DNA from: Microbacterium immunditiarum
Lineage (GTDB): Bacteria > Actinomycetota > Actinomycetes > Actinomycetales > Microbacteriaceae
Length of the DNA stretch: 64,000 nucleotides
Reading direction: 5' to 3'
NCBI RefSeq assembly: GCF_013409785.1
Contig: NZ_JACCBV010000001.1
Location: 186,001 to 250,000 of the forward strand
Under the pieces are notes generated by a model. That model was not told where the DNA came from. It searched no databases and saw only the letters and a program-made list of their open reading frames with translations. A program made the position numbers and the translations under genes. Below are positions 8,284 through 18,369 of this stretch, piece by piece (positions within the stretch are counted from its first letter, which is position 1; each line of letters begins with the position of its first letter).

Positions 8284-9704
8284 CGCTGCCTGACGGCTTC
8301 ACGGTGCGCCTCAACCGGCACACCCGCGTCGAGGACGGCGGGCGCGTGCTCATCGGCGGCTCCCCCACGCGCGTCGCGCGGCTCAAGCCCGCCGCGATCA
8401 CCGCATTCGAGGGGCGAGAGCTCGTCGTCCGCGACGCGGCGACCCGCGCGCTCGCCGAGCATCTCCTCGCGACGGGCATCGGCGACCCCGTGGCGGGATC
8501 TCTCCCGCCGATCCCCCTCTCCGAGCTCACGGTCGTCATCCCGGTGCACGACCGTCCCGCGCAACTCGCGCGCCTGCTCGCGAGCGTGCCGCGCGAGGTG
8601 GCGCGGGTCATCGTGGTCGACGACGCGTCGACGCGGGCGGAGGCCGTGGCATCCGTCGTGGCCGCTCACGGCGCGCACCTCATCCCTCTCGACCGCAACG
8701 TCGGCGCTGCCGCCGCGCGCAACGCCGGGCTCGCGGCGGTCGAGACGCCGTTCGTCGCGTTCGTCGACTCCGACGTCGTGCTCGAGGACGGATGCTTCGA
8801 GGTGCTCCTGCGGCACTTCGCCGACCCCGAGCTCGCGATGGCGGCGCCGCGCGTCGTCGGGCTCGACACCGAGCGGCCGAACTGGATCACGCGGTACGAG
8901 AACGCGCGATCGTCGCTCGACCTGGGCGGTCAGTCCGCGAGCGTGCGACCCCGGAGCCCCGTGACGTGGGTCTCGAGCACCTGCCTCGTGGCGCGCGTCG
9001 CGCACCTCGGCGAGGGCTTCGACGCATCGATGCGCGTCGGCGAGGACGTCGACCTCGTGTGGCGGCTCGTCGACGAAGGGCACCGCGTGCGGTTCGAGCC
9101 GGCCGCGACCGTGCGTCACGAGCACCGCACGCGTCTTCGCACGTGGCTCGGCCGCAAGTTCTTCTACGGCACGGGCGCACATCTGCTCGCGGTACGCCAC
9201 CCGCAGGACGTCGCCCCCGTCGTGCTGCCGCCGTGGGGTGCGCTCGTGCTCGCACTGCTCTTCGTGCAGAAGAGGTGGTCGCTGCCCGCGATCGCGCTCA
9301 CCGGCGTGATCGTCGCCGGCGGCATCGTGAAGCGCCTCGGACACGTGCGACGGCCGTGGCCGATCGCCTCCCGCCTCACGATCAACGGGATGATCGCGGC
9401 CCTCGGGCAGGGCTTCGCCCTGCTGCTGCGGCACTGGTGGCCGGTCACGGTCGTGCTGGGCGTCTTCTCGAAGACCATGCGACGGGCGGCGGCGATCGCG
9501 GCCGTCGCGGACGTGGTGTGGGAGTTCCTGCGCCTGAAGCCGAAGCTCGACCCCGTGCGCTTCGGCGTCGCACGGCGGCTCGACGACGTCGCCTACGGAG
9601 GCGGTGTGTGGTGGGGCGCGCTGCGGGGCCGGTCGGCCAAGGCACTGCTGCCCGCGATCATCCGCACGCCGAAGGCCGACACAGCCCGCGCGCCGAGGGG
9701 CTGA
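8280..9704 (+). CDS. mftF: MftF, mycofactocin glycosyltransferase (GT2)
   Basis: 474 aa from the ATG overlapping the mftE stop (ATGA). Residues 1-75 form the MftF-type N-terminal domain (LNRHTRVEDGGRVLIGGSP). A GT-A family 2 domain then has VVIPVHDRP, VVDDAST at about 112, the metal-binding DSDVV at about 163 and GEDVDLVWRL near 258. Two hydrophobic segments near residues 315-350 suggest membrane attachment. MftF adds the beta-1,4-glucose chain to (pre)mycofactocin. Last gene of the locus; a hairpin follows at 9763. Confidence 0.92.
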   Translation: MTLPDGFTVRLNRHTRVEDGGRVLIGGSPTRVARLKPAAITAFEGRELVVRDAATRALAEHLLATGIGDPVAGSLPPIPLSELTVVIPVHDRPAQLARLLASVPREVARVIVVDDASTRAEAVASVVAAHGAHLIPLDRNVGAAAARNAGLAAVETPFVAFVDSDVVLEDGCFEVLLRHFADPELAMAAPRVVGLDTERPNWITRYENARSSLDLGGQSASVRPRSPVTWVSSTCLVARVAHLGEGFDASMRVGEDVDLVWRLVDEGHRVRFEPAATVRHEHRTRLRTWLGRKFFYGTGAHLLAVRHPQDVAPVVLPPWGALVLALLFVQKRWSLPAIALTGVIVAGGIVKRLGHVRRPWPIASRLTINGMIAALGQGFALLLRHWWPVTVVLGVFSKTMRRAAAIAAVADVVWEFLRLKPKLDPVRFGVARRLDDVAYGGGVWWGALRGRSAKALLPAIIRTPKADTARAPRG

Positions 9705-9762
9705 CCGGCGCGCTCACTCGGTCTCCACGTCAAACCGTCGGGCCGAAACGCAGCACACGAGC

Positions 9763-9781
9763 CCCCGGAGCCTCTCCGGGG
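9763..9781 (+). terminator. Hairpin after mftF
   Basis: Perfect 8-bp stem CCCCGGAG/CTCCGGGG with a 3-base loop, 59 bp after the mftF stop, without a T-run. Probable 3' end of the mft transcript. Confidence 0.5.
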
Positions 9782-9830
9782 CCGATCCATCCCGGCGCTT
9801 TCACGCCCGCGGGGCAACAGGCACACACAG

Positions 9831-9864
9831 AGCGGGGGCGGATGCCGCAGCATCCGCCCCCGCT
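9831..9864 (-). terminator. Strong hairpin after clpC
   Basis: Perfect 15-bp stem (AGCGGGGGCGGATGC and its complement) with a CGCA loop, 16 bp beyond the clpC stop and facing the convergent mftF. It contains the GGATGC/GCATCC pair common in this window. Probably acts as a terminator in both directions. Confidence 0.7.
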
Positions 9865-9879
9865 CTTCAGTCAGTCGGC

Positions 9880-12405
<2,526 letters not shown>

Positions 12406-12531
12406 CGTCTTTCCTCCGAGGGCGCGAGGGTCGGTCGACTCCTCTGGCCTTGTATCGAGGGTAGCCAGAGCACGGATGCCGCACGCCGCTGTTCGCCATG
12501 GGCATAGCGCGGCCCCTGCTGCCGCGGGCCG

Positions 12532-12603
12532 GGGGTAGGAGATGGTCCGGGCGAAGGCGCGGATGCCGGGAAACGGTCCTTCCCTCGGGCCATCTCCTAC
12601 CCC
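12532..12603. repeat. Long hairpin repeat, copy 1 (GTAGGAGATGG element)
   Basis: 14-bp perfect inverted arms, GGGGTAGGAGATGG (12532-12545) and its complement (12590-12603), enclose a 44-base spacer containing GCGCGGATGC. The same 11-bp core arms with a similar spacer recur at 15995-16059. It occupies the middle of the 304-bp clpC/DUF2975 intergenic region, whose remainder holds the clpC ribosome-binding site and the TTATCG/CGATAA operator. No gene is seen there. Confidence 0.7.
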
Positions 12604-12665
12604 GGGGGCGCCGCCGCACGGCGACGCGCCGTGGACGGGAGGGTTGACGCGGGGCATCCGTCGGT

Positions 12666-12698
12666 TTATCGTTTTTCGATAACAACGATTATCGATAA
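12666..12698. promoter_or_regulatory. TTATCG/CGATAA operator cluster
   Basis: TTATCG-n5-CGATAA (12666-12682) followed by the perfect palindrome TTATCGATAA (12689-12698), ending 11 bp before the DUF2975-like start. The AT-rich spacing overlaps any plausible -10, so repression is expected. The XRE regulator encoded in the same operon is the obvious binder (autoregulation, inferred). Confidence 0.55.
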
Positions 12699-12709
12699 GT
12701 GGGTGTCCG

Positions 12710-13429
12710 ATGTTCGGATATGTGAGCCTCGCGATCATGCTCGCGGCGATCGTGCTGCCCGTGGTCCTCATCATCGCGGTCTTCCGCGCCCGCAAGACCG
12801 AGACCGCAACGCCGATCGTGCGCATCGCGCTGATCGTCTCGGCGACGTGGGCCGGACTCGCGCTGATCAGCACGGTCGTGATCGCGGTGTTCTGGTTCAC
12901 GCCGAACGCCTACCCGTTCTTCACCCTCCGGTCCGAGCCGTACTGGCCTGCGCGGACCGCGTGGGACGCCGCCTCCGGCGTCGACGTCGACGGGCTCGGC
13001 CTGCAGACCGGCGGCTTCACGACCGCGAGCGTGACCGCGTCGGGGCTGTCGCTTCCGACACGCGTGATGCTCGCATCCGGCGACGTGCTGGCGGGACTCG
13101 TGACCGTCGTGCTCGCGGGCCTGGTCGCGTTCACCTGCTTCCGGCTGCTGCGAGGGCGGCCCTTCGCACCGGAGCTCGCGCGGCTCACGCTGATCGCCGG
13201 GGCGACGTGCCTCGTCGCCGGATTCGCCTCGCAGGTGCTCGTGCAGCTCGGGGGTTCGGCGGCCACGGGCGAGCTGATCCGCGGGGGCATGGCGCCCGCC
13301 GGGCTCGTCGCCGACACCGGCCTCACCCTGGACTTCTGGCCACTGTGGGTCGCCATCGGGCTCGGCGCATTCTCGGTCTTCCTGCGCTACGGCGTTCGGC
13401 TCGAACGCGACACGGAGCTGCTGGTATGA
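12710..13429 (+). CDS. DUF2975-like integral membrane protein
   Basis: 239 aa with four to five hydrophobic segments (about residues 4-25, 42-65, 124-150, 160-180, 208-228) and a short Arg-rich tail. It resembles the DUF2975 membrane proteins that are nearly always encoded next to a small XRE/Cro-type repressor, as here (4-bp overlap with the regulator). Function of the family is unknown; a sensor or antagonist of the regulator is a common guess. No clear Shine-Dalgarno sequence precedes the ATG. Confidence 0.7.
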   Translation: MFGYVSLAIMLAAIVLPVVLIIAVFRARKTETATPIVRIALIVSATWAGLALISTVVIAVFWFTPNAYPFFTLRSEPYWPARTAWDAASGVDVDGLGLQTGGFTTASVTASGLSLPTRVMLASGDVLAGLVTVVLAGLVAFTCFRLLRGRPFAPELARLTLIAGATCLVAGFASQVLVQLGGSAATGELIRGGMAPAGLVADTGLTLDFWPLWVAIGLGAFSVFLRYGVRLERDTELLV

Positions 13430-13656
13430 CCCCCGCCGACGACGACGGCCCGTCCGGCATCCACTGCCGACTCGACGAGCTGCTCGAGGAGCGCGGCATG
13501 ACCCTCACGCGCCTCTCGGAGCTCGTGGGAGTCTCGGTGGTGAACCTCTCGATCCTCAAGAACGACCGCGCGCGGGCCATCCGCTACTCGACGCTGGCGG
13601 CGATCTGCCGCGCCCTCGACTGCGAGGTCGGCGACCTGCTCGTGCGGGCGGACTGA
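13426..13656 (+). CDS. Small XRE-family transcriptional regulator
   Basis: 76 aa. A single helix-turn-helix domain: DELLEERGMTLTRLSELVGV, then SILKNDRARAIRYSTLAAIC and CRALDCEVGDLL. This is the YozG-like Cro/C1 type that pairs with DUF2975 membrane proteins. It starts at an ATG overlapping the upstream stop by 4 bp, so the two are made together. It probably binds the TTATCGATAA sites upstream of the operon. Confidence 0.85.
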   Translation: MTPADDDGPSGIHCRLDELLEERGMTLTRLSELVGVSVVNLSILKNDRARAIRYSTLAAICRALDCEVGDLLVRAD

Positions 13657-13684
13657 GGGCGCGGCATCCGCTGTCACCGCGTTT

Positions 13685-13769
13685 GTCACGAGAACAGGCG
13701 GATGCCTCGAGCACAGGCCGGTTGCGCGGCATCCGTCCTGTTCTCGGCACACCGTCCTGATCTCGTGAC
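13685..13769. repeat. Nested inverted repeat with CGAGAwCAGGAC units
   Basis: Outer arms GTCACGAGAACAGG (13685-13698) and CCTGATCTCGTGAC (13756-13769) match at 13 of 14 positions. Inner arms are CGAGAACAGGCGGATGCC (13689-13706) and GGCATCCGTCCTGTTCTCG (13728-13746), with one bulge. The left half can thus pair with either of two right halves. The same CGAGATCAGGAC word recurs in the element at 16106. It lies between the XRE gene and the convergent SDR. Confidence 0.65.
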
Positions 13770-13790
13770 CGAGCGCGCCGCCGGGCGACG

Positions 13791-14645
13791 TCAGTCCAGG
13801 AAGATGTCGGGGAACAGCTCCTCATCTGGCGTGCCAGGCACGGCCGCGTACCCGGAGAAGTCCGTCACACCGGCGGCCTCCAGCACGTCCTCGACGATGA
13901 GCGTCTGCCCCGTGAACTCGCGGGAGGGCTTCGTCAGCACCTCGTACGCGGCATCCGCGTAGACCTCCGGCGTGCGGCTGACCTTCATCATCCGGTCGCC
14001 GCCGAGCGCGAACTGCACGGCGGCGGTCGCGATCGTCGTGCGCGGCCACAGCGTGTTCGCGGCGATGCCGTCGGCGGCGAACTCCGCCGCGAAGCCGAGC
14101 GTCGCCATCGTCATGCCGTACTTCGCCAGCGTGTACCCGGTGTGGGCTCCCATCCAGCGAGGCGAGAGATTCAGCGGCGGCGACAGCGACAGGATGTGCG
14201 GGTTCTCCGCCTCCTTGAGCATCGGGATCGCGGCGCGCGAGAGCATGAAGGTCCCGCGCACGTTGATGTCCTGCATGAGGTCGTACTTCTTCGTCGACAG
14301 GTCGAGCGAGCGCGAGAGGTCGATGACCGACGCGTTGTTCACGACGATGTCGATGCCGCCGAACTCGCCCTGCGTCTGAAGCACGGCCTCGGTCACGTCG
14401 TCGTCGTTGCGCACGTCGCCCACGATCGGCAGCGCGGTTCCGCCGGCCTCGCGGATGGCCTCGGCGGCGCTGTGCACGGTGCCCTCGAGCTTCGGGTGCG
14501 GGGTGTCGGTCTTCGCGAGGATCGCGATGTTCGCGCCGTCGCGGGCCGCGCGCAGCGCGATCGCGAGGCCGATGCCGCGGCTGCCGCCCGACATGAGGAT
14601 CGTCTTGCCGGCGAGCGGTGCGCCGGACGTGGTCGTGTCGGTCAT
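13791..14645 (-). CDS. SDR-family oxidoreductase (HSDL2-like)
   Basis: 284 aa. The Rossmann motif SGGSRGIG is at about residues 19-26, NNAS at about 107, and YTLAK supplies the catalytic Tyr/Lys. The long TDTPHPKLEGTVHSAAE segment after the second strand and ILSLSPPLNL before the active site are typical of hydroxysteroid-dehydrogenase-like 2 (HSDL2) proteins. Substrate unknown. It overlaps the stop of the upstream enoyl-CoA hydratase by 4 bp, so a role in lipid or acyl-CoA metabolism is likely. Unlike the mycofactocin SDRs it lacks the LDRR insertion. Confidence 0.85.
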   Translation of the reverse strand: MTDTTTSGAPLAGKTILMSGGSRGIGLAIALRAARDGANIAILAKTDTPHPKLEGTVHSAAEAIREAGGTALPIVGDVRNDDDVTEAVLQTQGEFGGIDIVVNNASVIDLSRSLDLSTKKYDLMQDINVRGTFMLSRAAIPMLKEAENPHILSLSPPLNLSPRWMGAHTGYTLAKYGMTMATLGFAAEFAADGIAANTLWPRTTIATAAVQFALGGDRMMKVSRTPEVYADAAYEVLTKPSREFTGQTLIVEDVLEAAGVTDFSGYAAVPGTPDEELFPDIFLD

Positions 14646-15466
14646 GCCTTCTCCTGGGACTCGGGTGCGGAAGAGCGACGAGACCCGGATGCGGCGGCGA
14701 ACGCCGCGATGCGGGTCTGAGCGTCGGGGGTGTCGAACATCGCGCCGATCGTGCGCGCCTCTTCGGAGAGGTGATCGGCGAACGACCTCGACGGCTGCGA
14801 GCGGATGAGGCGCTTAGCCTCGCCGTACGCTCGGTAGGCGCCCGCGAGCCAGAACCGGGCGACCTCTTCGGCGCGCGCCTTGACGCGGTCGGCGATGTCT
14901 CCGGGGTCTTCGGCCGAGACGACCTCGGCGACGAGGCCCCACTCGAGCGCCTCGGTCGCGCTCAGCAGGCGCGCCTGCAGCACGAGCTGGAGCGCGCGAC
15001 GCTCGCCGATGGCGCGTGCGAGCTGCGCAGAGACGGACAGGTCGGGGGTGAGGCCGATGTTCGCGTAGAGGCTGCCGATCCGCGAGTCAGCGCCCACGAT
15101 CGCGTAGTCGCTCGTCATGAGGATGCCGAGGCCACCGCCCGCGGTCGTGCCGTGCGCCGCCGCAACGATAGGGACCGAGGACTCGGTGAGAGAACGGATG
15201 CCCCGGCTGATCACCTCCGCGAGCCGGCTGATGTCCTCACCGGCGGCCACTCCGCCGGCCGCCATCGCCTGCACGTCGCCTCCGGCGCAGAACGAGCCGC
15301 CCGTGCCCTCGAGCAGGATCGCGCCCACGTCGTCGCGGGACGTCGCCTCAGCGGTGACCTCGGCCCACGCGTGTGCGAGGTCGGGGTCGAACGCGTTGAG
15401 CCGCTGCGGTCGGTTGAGCGTGATGCGGGCGAGGCCGTCGTCGACGCGGAACAGGATCGGATCCAT
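14642..15466 (-). CDS. Enoyl-CoA hydratase/isomerase family protein
   Basis: 274 aa. Crotonase fold: ITLNRPQRLNAFD near residue 16, the CoA/oxyanion motif GGSFCAGGDV near 55, and AAAHGTTAGGGLGILMTSDYAI near 100 with the second oxyanion Gly. The hydratase glutamates are not obvious (GSLYANIGLTPD at the usual E/E position), so an isomerase or non-hydratase activity is possible. GAAGGAGAG precedes the ATG. It is co-translated with the downstream SDR. The C-terminal ~15 residues are Ser/Ala-rich. Confidence 0.88.
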   Translation of the reverse strand: MDPILFRVDDGLARITLNRPQRLNAFDPDLAHAWAEVTAEATSRDDVGAILLEGTGGSFCAGGDVQAMAAGGVAAGEDISRLAEVISRGIRSLTESSVPIVAAAHGTTAGGGLGILMTSDYAIVGADSRIGSLYANIGLTPDLSVSAQLARAIGERRALQLVLQARLLSATEALEWGLVAEVVSAEDPGDIADRVKARAEEVARFWLAGAYRAYGEAKRLIRSQPSRSFADHLSEEARTIGAMFDTPDAQTRIAAFAAASGSRRSSAPESQEKA

Positions 15467-15598
15467 GTGCTCTCCTTCGAACTCGACTCCGGCGCCGCCT
15501 CGACGACATCGCATCCCACCATACGCGGAACTCGGTGTCACGGTTGCCGAGCGCCCTCCCCCTCGCATCCCGAGGCCTCTCGCACCAGACTGAACCCC

Positions 15599-15961
15599 AT
15601 GGACCTCCGACTCAAGCGCGTCTATGACGACGCATCGCCCGACGACGGATTCCGCGTGCTCGTGGACCGGCTGTGGCCGCGCGGCGTCTCGAAGGAGCGC
15701 GCCGCCGTCGACCTGTGGGCGAAGGACGTCGCACCGTCGACGGAGCTGCGCAAGCGGTTCCACAACGAGGGCATGACGTGGGACGCGTTCGCCGGCGCGT
15801 ATCGCTCGGAGCTCGCCGGCCCCGCCGCCGAGGCGCTCGCCCAGCTGCGCATCGAAGCGGCGCGGCATCCGGTCACCACCCTGCTCTACAGCGTGCACGA
15901 CCCCGAGCAGAACCACGCGGCACTGCTGCGTGAGGAGCTCGAAGCGGCCTCGGGCTCCTAG
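15599..15961 (+). CDS. DUF488 family protein
   Basis: 120 aa. It matches the short DUF488 type (YeaO-like): LKRVYD, LVDRLWPRGVSKERAAVDLW near residues 22-42, then LRKRFHNEGMTWDAF and TTLLYSVHDPEQNHAALL. The family has no established activity. Divergent from the enoyl-CoA hydratase across a 132-bp spacer in which no strong promoter stands out. A 66-bp hairpin repeat follows. Confidence 0.88.
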   Translation: MDLRLKRVYDDASPDDGFRVLVDRLWPRGVSKERAAVDLWAKDVAPSTELRKRFHNEGMTWDAFAGAYRSELAGPAAEALAQLRIEAARHPVTTLLYSVHDPEQNHAALLREELEAASGS

Positions 15962-15994
15962 GCGCGCGGCGCACCCGCCCGAACGGTCGCGGGC

Positions 15995-16059
15995 GTAGGA
16001 GATGGTGCGTGCTCAGGACGATTCCGCGCGGATGCTCCTACTCCCGAGCCATCTCCTAC
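15995..16059. repeat. Long hairpin repeat, copy 2 (GTAGGAGATGG element)
   Basis: Arms GTAGGAGATGG (15995-16005) and CCATCTCCTAC (16049-16059) enclose 43 bases including GCGCGGATGC. Length, arms and spacer motif match copy 1 at 12535-12600, 3.4 kb away, while the rest of the spacer differs. This marks a dispersed repeat family rather than a gene-specific terminator. Confidence 0.7.
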
Positions 16060-16105
16060 CCTCGCACCTCCGCCCCGCGCGCCGCGCCGCACGACCCCGC
16101 GCCGA

Positions 16106-16174
16106 GATCAGGACATCCGGCCGAGACAGGGCGATCCGCGCCGAAACGTCCTGCGTGAGCCGGATGTCCTGATC
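16106..16174. repeat. Inverted repeat GATCAGGACATCCGGC
   Basis: Perfect 16-bp arms (16106-16121 and 16159-16174) around a 37-base spacer, with CGAGACAGGGCG directly after the left arm. The CGAGATCAGGAC word is shared with the element at 13685-13769. It immediately follows the hairpin repeat at 15995 and ends 38 bp before the next gene. Confidence 0.65.
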
Positions 16175-16211
16175 CGGGGCGGAGAGCGGCCACATCCGCG
16201 ACGATGGACTC

Positions 16212-16937
16212 ATGTCGATCCCGCCCGAGCCGCTCGCGACCCCGGAGCGGGTGACCGAGCTCGCGCGCGGCGCCGCGGTCGAGCCGGTGTGGATCAACGA
16301 CTACGGCGGGCTGGCGTTCCGCACCGGCGACGGCCGGTTCATCAAGCACGGGCCGCACAACGCGGAGACGTCGTTCGCCGGCGAGGCGGAGCGGCTCACG
16401 TGGGCCGCGGCGTACACGCCCGTGCCGCGCGTGCTCGAGCTCGGCGGCGATGACACGCACGAGTGGCTCGTGACCGAGGCGATGCCCGGACTCTCGGCGG
16501 TCGATCCGCGCTGGATCGCGGAGCCCGAGACGGCTGTGCGGGCGATCGGGGAAGGGCTTCGCGCACTGCACGAGGCGCTGCCGGTCGACGAGTGCCCGTT
16601 CGATTGGATGGTGGACTCCCGCGTCGAGAACGCGGCGGGGCGGGGCATCCGTGTTCCCGACGAGCTTCGCGAGGCGCCGCCCGTCGACCGGCTCGTCGTC
16701 TGCCACGGAGACGCATGCTGCCCGAACACGCTCATCGGCGACGACGGCCGGTGGACGGCGCACGTCGACCTCGGAGCGCTCGGGGTCGCGGACCGCTGGG
16801 CCGACATCGCGGTGGCGGCCATGAGCACCGGGTGGAACTATGGGCCCGGGTGGGAGGAGACGCTCCTCGCCGCGTACGGCATCGCGCCGGATCGCGAGCG
16901 CCTCCGCTATTACAAGGAGCTCTGGAACGCGACATGA
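16212..16937 (+). CDS. Aminoglycoside-phosphotransferase-like kinase
   Basis: 241 aa. APH fold: FIKHGPHNAETSF supplies the ATP-site Lys. EWLVTEAMPG is the hinge, VCHGDACCPNTLI (about residues 163-175) the catalytic loop with Asp and Asn, and HVDLGALGVADRWADIA replaces DFG (Asp about 185). This is close to APH(3')-type enzymes, but genomic copies in environmental actinobacteria often do not confer resistance and their substrates are unknown. Overlaps the next gene by 4 bp. Confidence 0.82.
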   Translation: MSIPPEPLATPERVTELARGAAVEPVWINDYGGLAFRTGDGRFIKHGPHNAETSFAGEAERLTWAAAYTPVPRVLELGGDDTHEWLVTEAMPGLSAVDPRWIAEPETAVRAIGEGLRALHEALPVDECPFDWMVDSRVENAAGRGIRVPDELREAPPVDRLVVCHGDACCPNTLIGDDGRWTAHVDLGALGVADRWADIAVAAMSTGWNYGPGWEETLLAAYGIAPDRERLRYYKELWNAT

Positions 16938-17452
16938 CGACCTCTGGGCCACGCGGCACCGTCACCGCGATCGACGGCAAGCCGAACCTCGTGCTGACGC
17001 GCACGTTCGACGCGCCGATCGCGCAGGTATGGGCGATGTGCACCGACTCCGGGCGACTGGAGCGCTGGATCGGACGGTGGGAGGGCGACCCCTCGGCCGG
17101 TGCGGTCGACTTCTTCATGACGGCGGAAAGCCCGGATGCCCCGCCCTCCCGCACCGTCATCCACGTGTGCGAGCCGCCGCGGCGCCTCATCCTCGAGACC
17201 TCGGGCGACGTCGGCGGGTGGCACCTGTGGCTCGAGCTCGACGACTCCGGGGAGGGCGACACCGCGACGATGCTGACGTTCGGGCACCGGCTCGCGCCGG
17301 AGGACGACGTCGGGTCGATCGGCCCCGGCTGGGAGTACTACCTCGACCGGCTCGTCGCCGCGTTCGAGGGGAGCGAGGTCGGCGCGATCGCGTTCGACGA
17401 CTACTTCCCCGCGCTGCAGCCGTACTACGAGAAGCTCGTGGCGGCGGGCTGA
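16934..17452 (+). CDS. SRPBCC/AHSA1-domain protein
   Basis: 172 aa. The START-like AHSA1 pattern is clear: LTRTFDAPIAQVWAMCTDSGRLERWIGRWEGDP at the N-terminus, PPRRLILETSGD in the middle and a C-terminal helix GPGWEYYLDRLVAAFEG. Such proteins bind small hydrophobic ligands or co-chaperone targets; no specific ligand can be named. Translationally coupled to the upstream kinase-like gene. Confidence 0.85.
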   Translation: MTTSGPRGTVTAIDGKPNLVLTRTFDAPIAQVWAMCTDSGRLERWIGRWEGDPSAGAVDFFMTAESPDAPPSRTVIHVCEPPRRLILETSGDVGGWHLWLELDDSGEGDTATMLTFGHRLAPEDDVGSIGPGWEYYLDRLVAAFEGSEVGAIAFDDYFPALQPYYEKLVAAG

Positions 17453-17477
17453 GTCGAGCCGTCCCGGTGCGCGGGCG

Positions 17478-18263
17478 TCAGAGTCCGAGGATGAATCGCC
17501 ACGTGCCCGCGGCGATCGCGGCGATGACGGATGCCGCGGCGATCGCGATCGCGATCGCGACGATCCCGGCGTCTCGCCACCGCAGCCTCGACGGCCGCGC
17601 CCACGTTCGGGGCCCGCTCCCCCCGAACCCGCGCGCCTCCATGGCGGTCGCGAGCTTCGTGCCGCGGCGGATCGCGAGGACGAGCAGCGCGAACGACTGA
17701 CCCGCGAGTCGGCGGAGGCGCCCGGCATCCGCGACCCCTCGTGCTCGACGTGCGAGCGAGAGTTCCCGCCAGTCCTCGATGAGCAGCCCAACGAGGCGCA
17801 GCCCCGCGAGCGCGCCGATCACGAACCGCGCCGGAAGCTTGAGGATCTGCGCGAGCCCGTCGGCGAGGTCGGTCGGGTCGGTCGTGGCGAAGAGGACGAC
17901 GCTCGGCACCGCGATGGCGAGCACGCGCAGGAAGATCGAGAGCGCGAGATCGATCGAGCCGTCGCTGATGCGCAGGATCCCCCACTCGACGTACATCGTT
18001 CCCGAGGGTCGTCCGTAGAGAACCGTCGCGATGGCGGCGATGCCCGCCCCGACGACGATCGGCCACAGGCGGTACCACAGCTGACGCGCGGTGAGCCCCG
18101 CGAACGGCAGCAGCACGAGGGTCGCCGCGAGCGTGACCCCCGCCGACACGGGGTCGATCGACATGAGGAGCGTCACCGACATGATGAGCGCGGCGGCGAG
18201 CTTCGCGACCGGGTTGACGTCCGCGAGGCGGGAGTGGCGCAGGTCGGCGGCGATGAGGCTCAT
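17478..18263 (-). CDS. ykoC: ECF transporter T component YkoC
   Basis: 261 aa from the ATG at 18263. Several hydrophobic helices occur in the N-terminal half, followed by the coupling region LARRARGVADAGRLRRL and RRGTKLATAMEARGFGG. The latter carries the Ala-Arg-Gly signature that contacts the ATPases in CbiQ/EcfT proteins. As part of the YkoEDC type it would help import hydroxymethylpyrimidine or thiamine. The TPP riboswitch at the head of the operon supports this. It is separated from ykoD by 106 bp holding a nested palindrome. Confidence 0.85.
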   Translation of the reverse strand: MSLIAADLRHSRLADVNPVAKLAAALIMSVTLLMSIDPVSAGVTLAATLVLLPFAGLTARQLWYRLWPIVVGAGIAAIATVLYGRPSGTMYVEWGILRISDGSIDLALSIFLRVLAIAVPSVVLFATTDPTDLADGLAQILKLPARFVIGALAGLRLVGLLIEDWRELSLARRARGVADAGRLRRLAGQSFALLVLAIRRGTKLATAMEARGFGGSGPRTWARPSRLRWRDAGIVAIAIAIAAASVIAAIAAGTWRFILGL

Positions 18264-18281
18264 GGCGCCACCCCGCTCGGA

Positions 18282-18357
18282 CCGGGGTTTGGGGCGGATT
18301 TGCGCCTTTGGGGCGCATTTCGCGCGCCCCAAAGTCGGAATCGCGCCCCAAACCCGG
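18282..18357. repeat. Nested TTTGGGGCG palindrome in the ykoD-ykoC gap
   Basis: Outer arms CCGGGGTTTGGGGCG (18282-18296) and CGCCCCAAACCCGG (18344-18357) enclose inner arms CTTTGGGGCGC (18306-18316) and GCGCCCCAAAG (18324-18334). The four TTTGGGGCG-like words can form one long or two alternative hairpins. It sits inside the operon, so it may attenuate ykoC or stabilise the upstream message. Confidence 0.65.
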
Positions 18358-18369
18358 CAACCACGACGC

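Noticed and set aside
6360..9434. 1024-residue open frame on the minus strand
   Set aside because: Antisense to mftD, mftE and mftF; Arg/His-rich composition typical of a shadow frame in GC-rich DNA.
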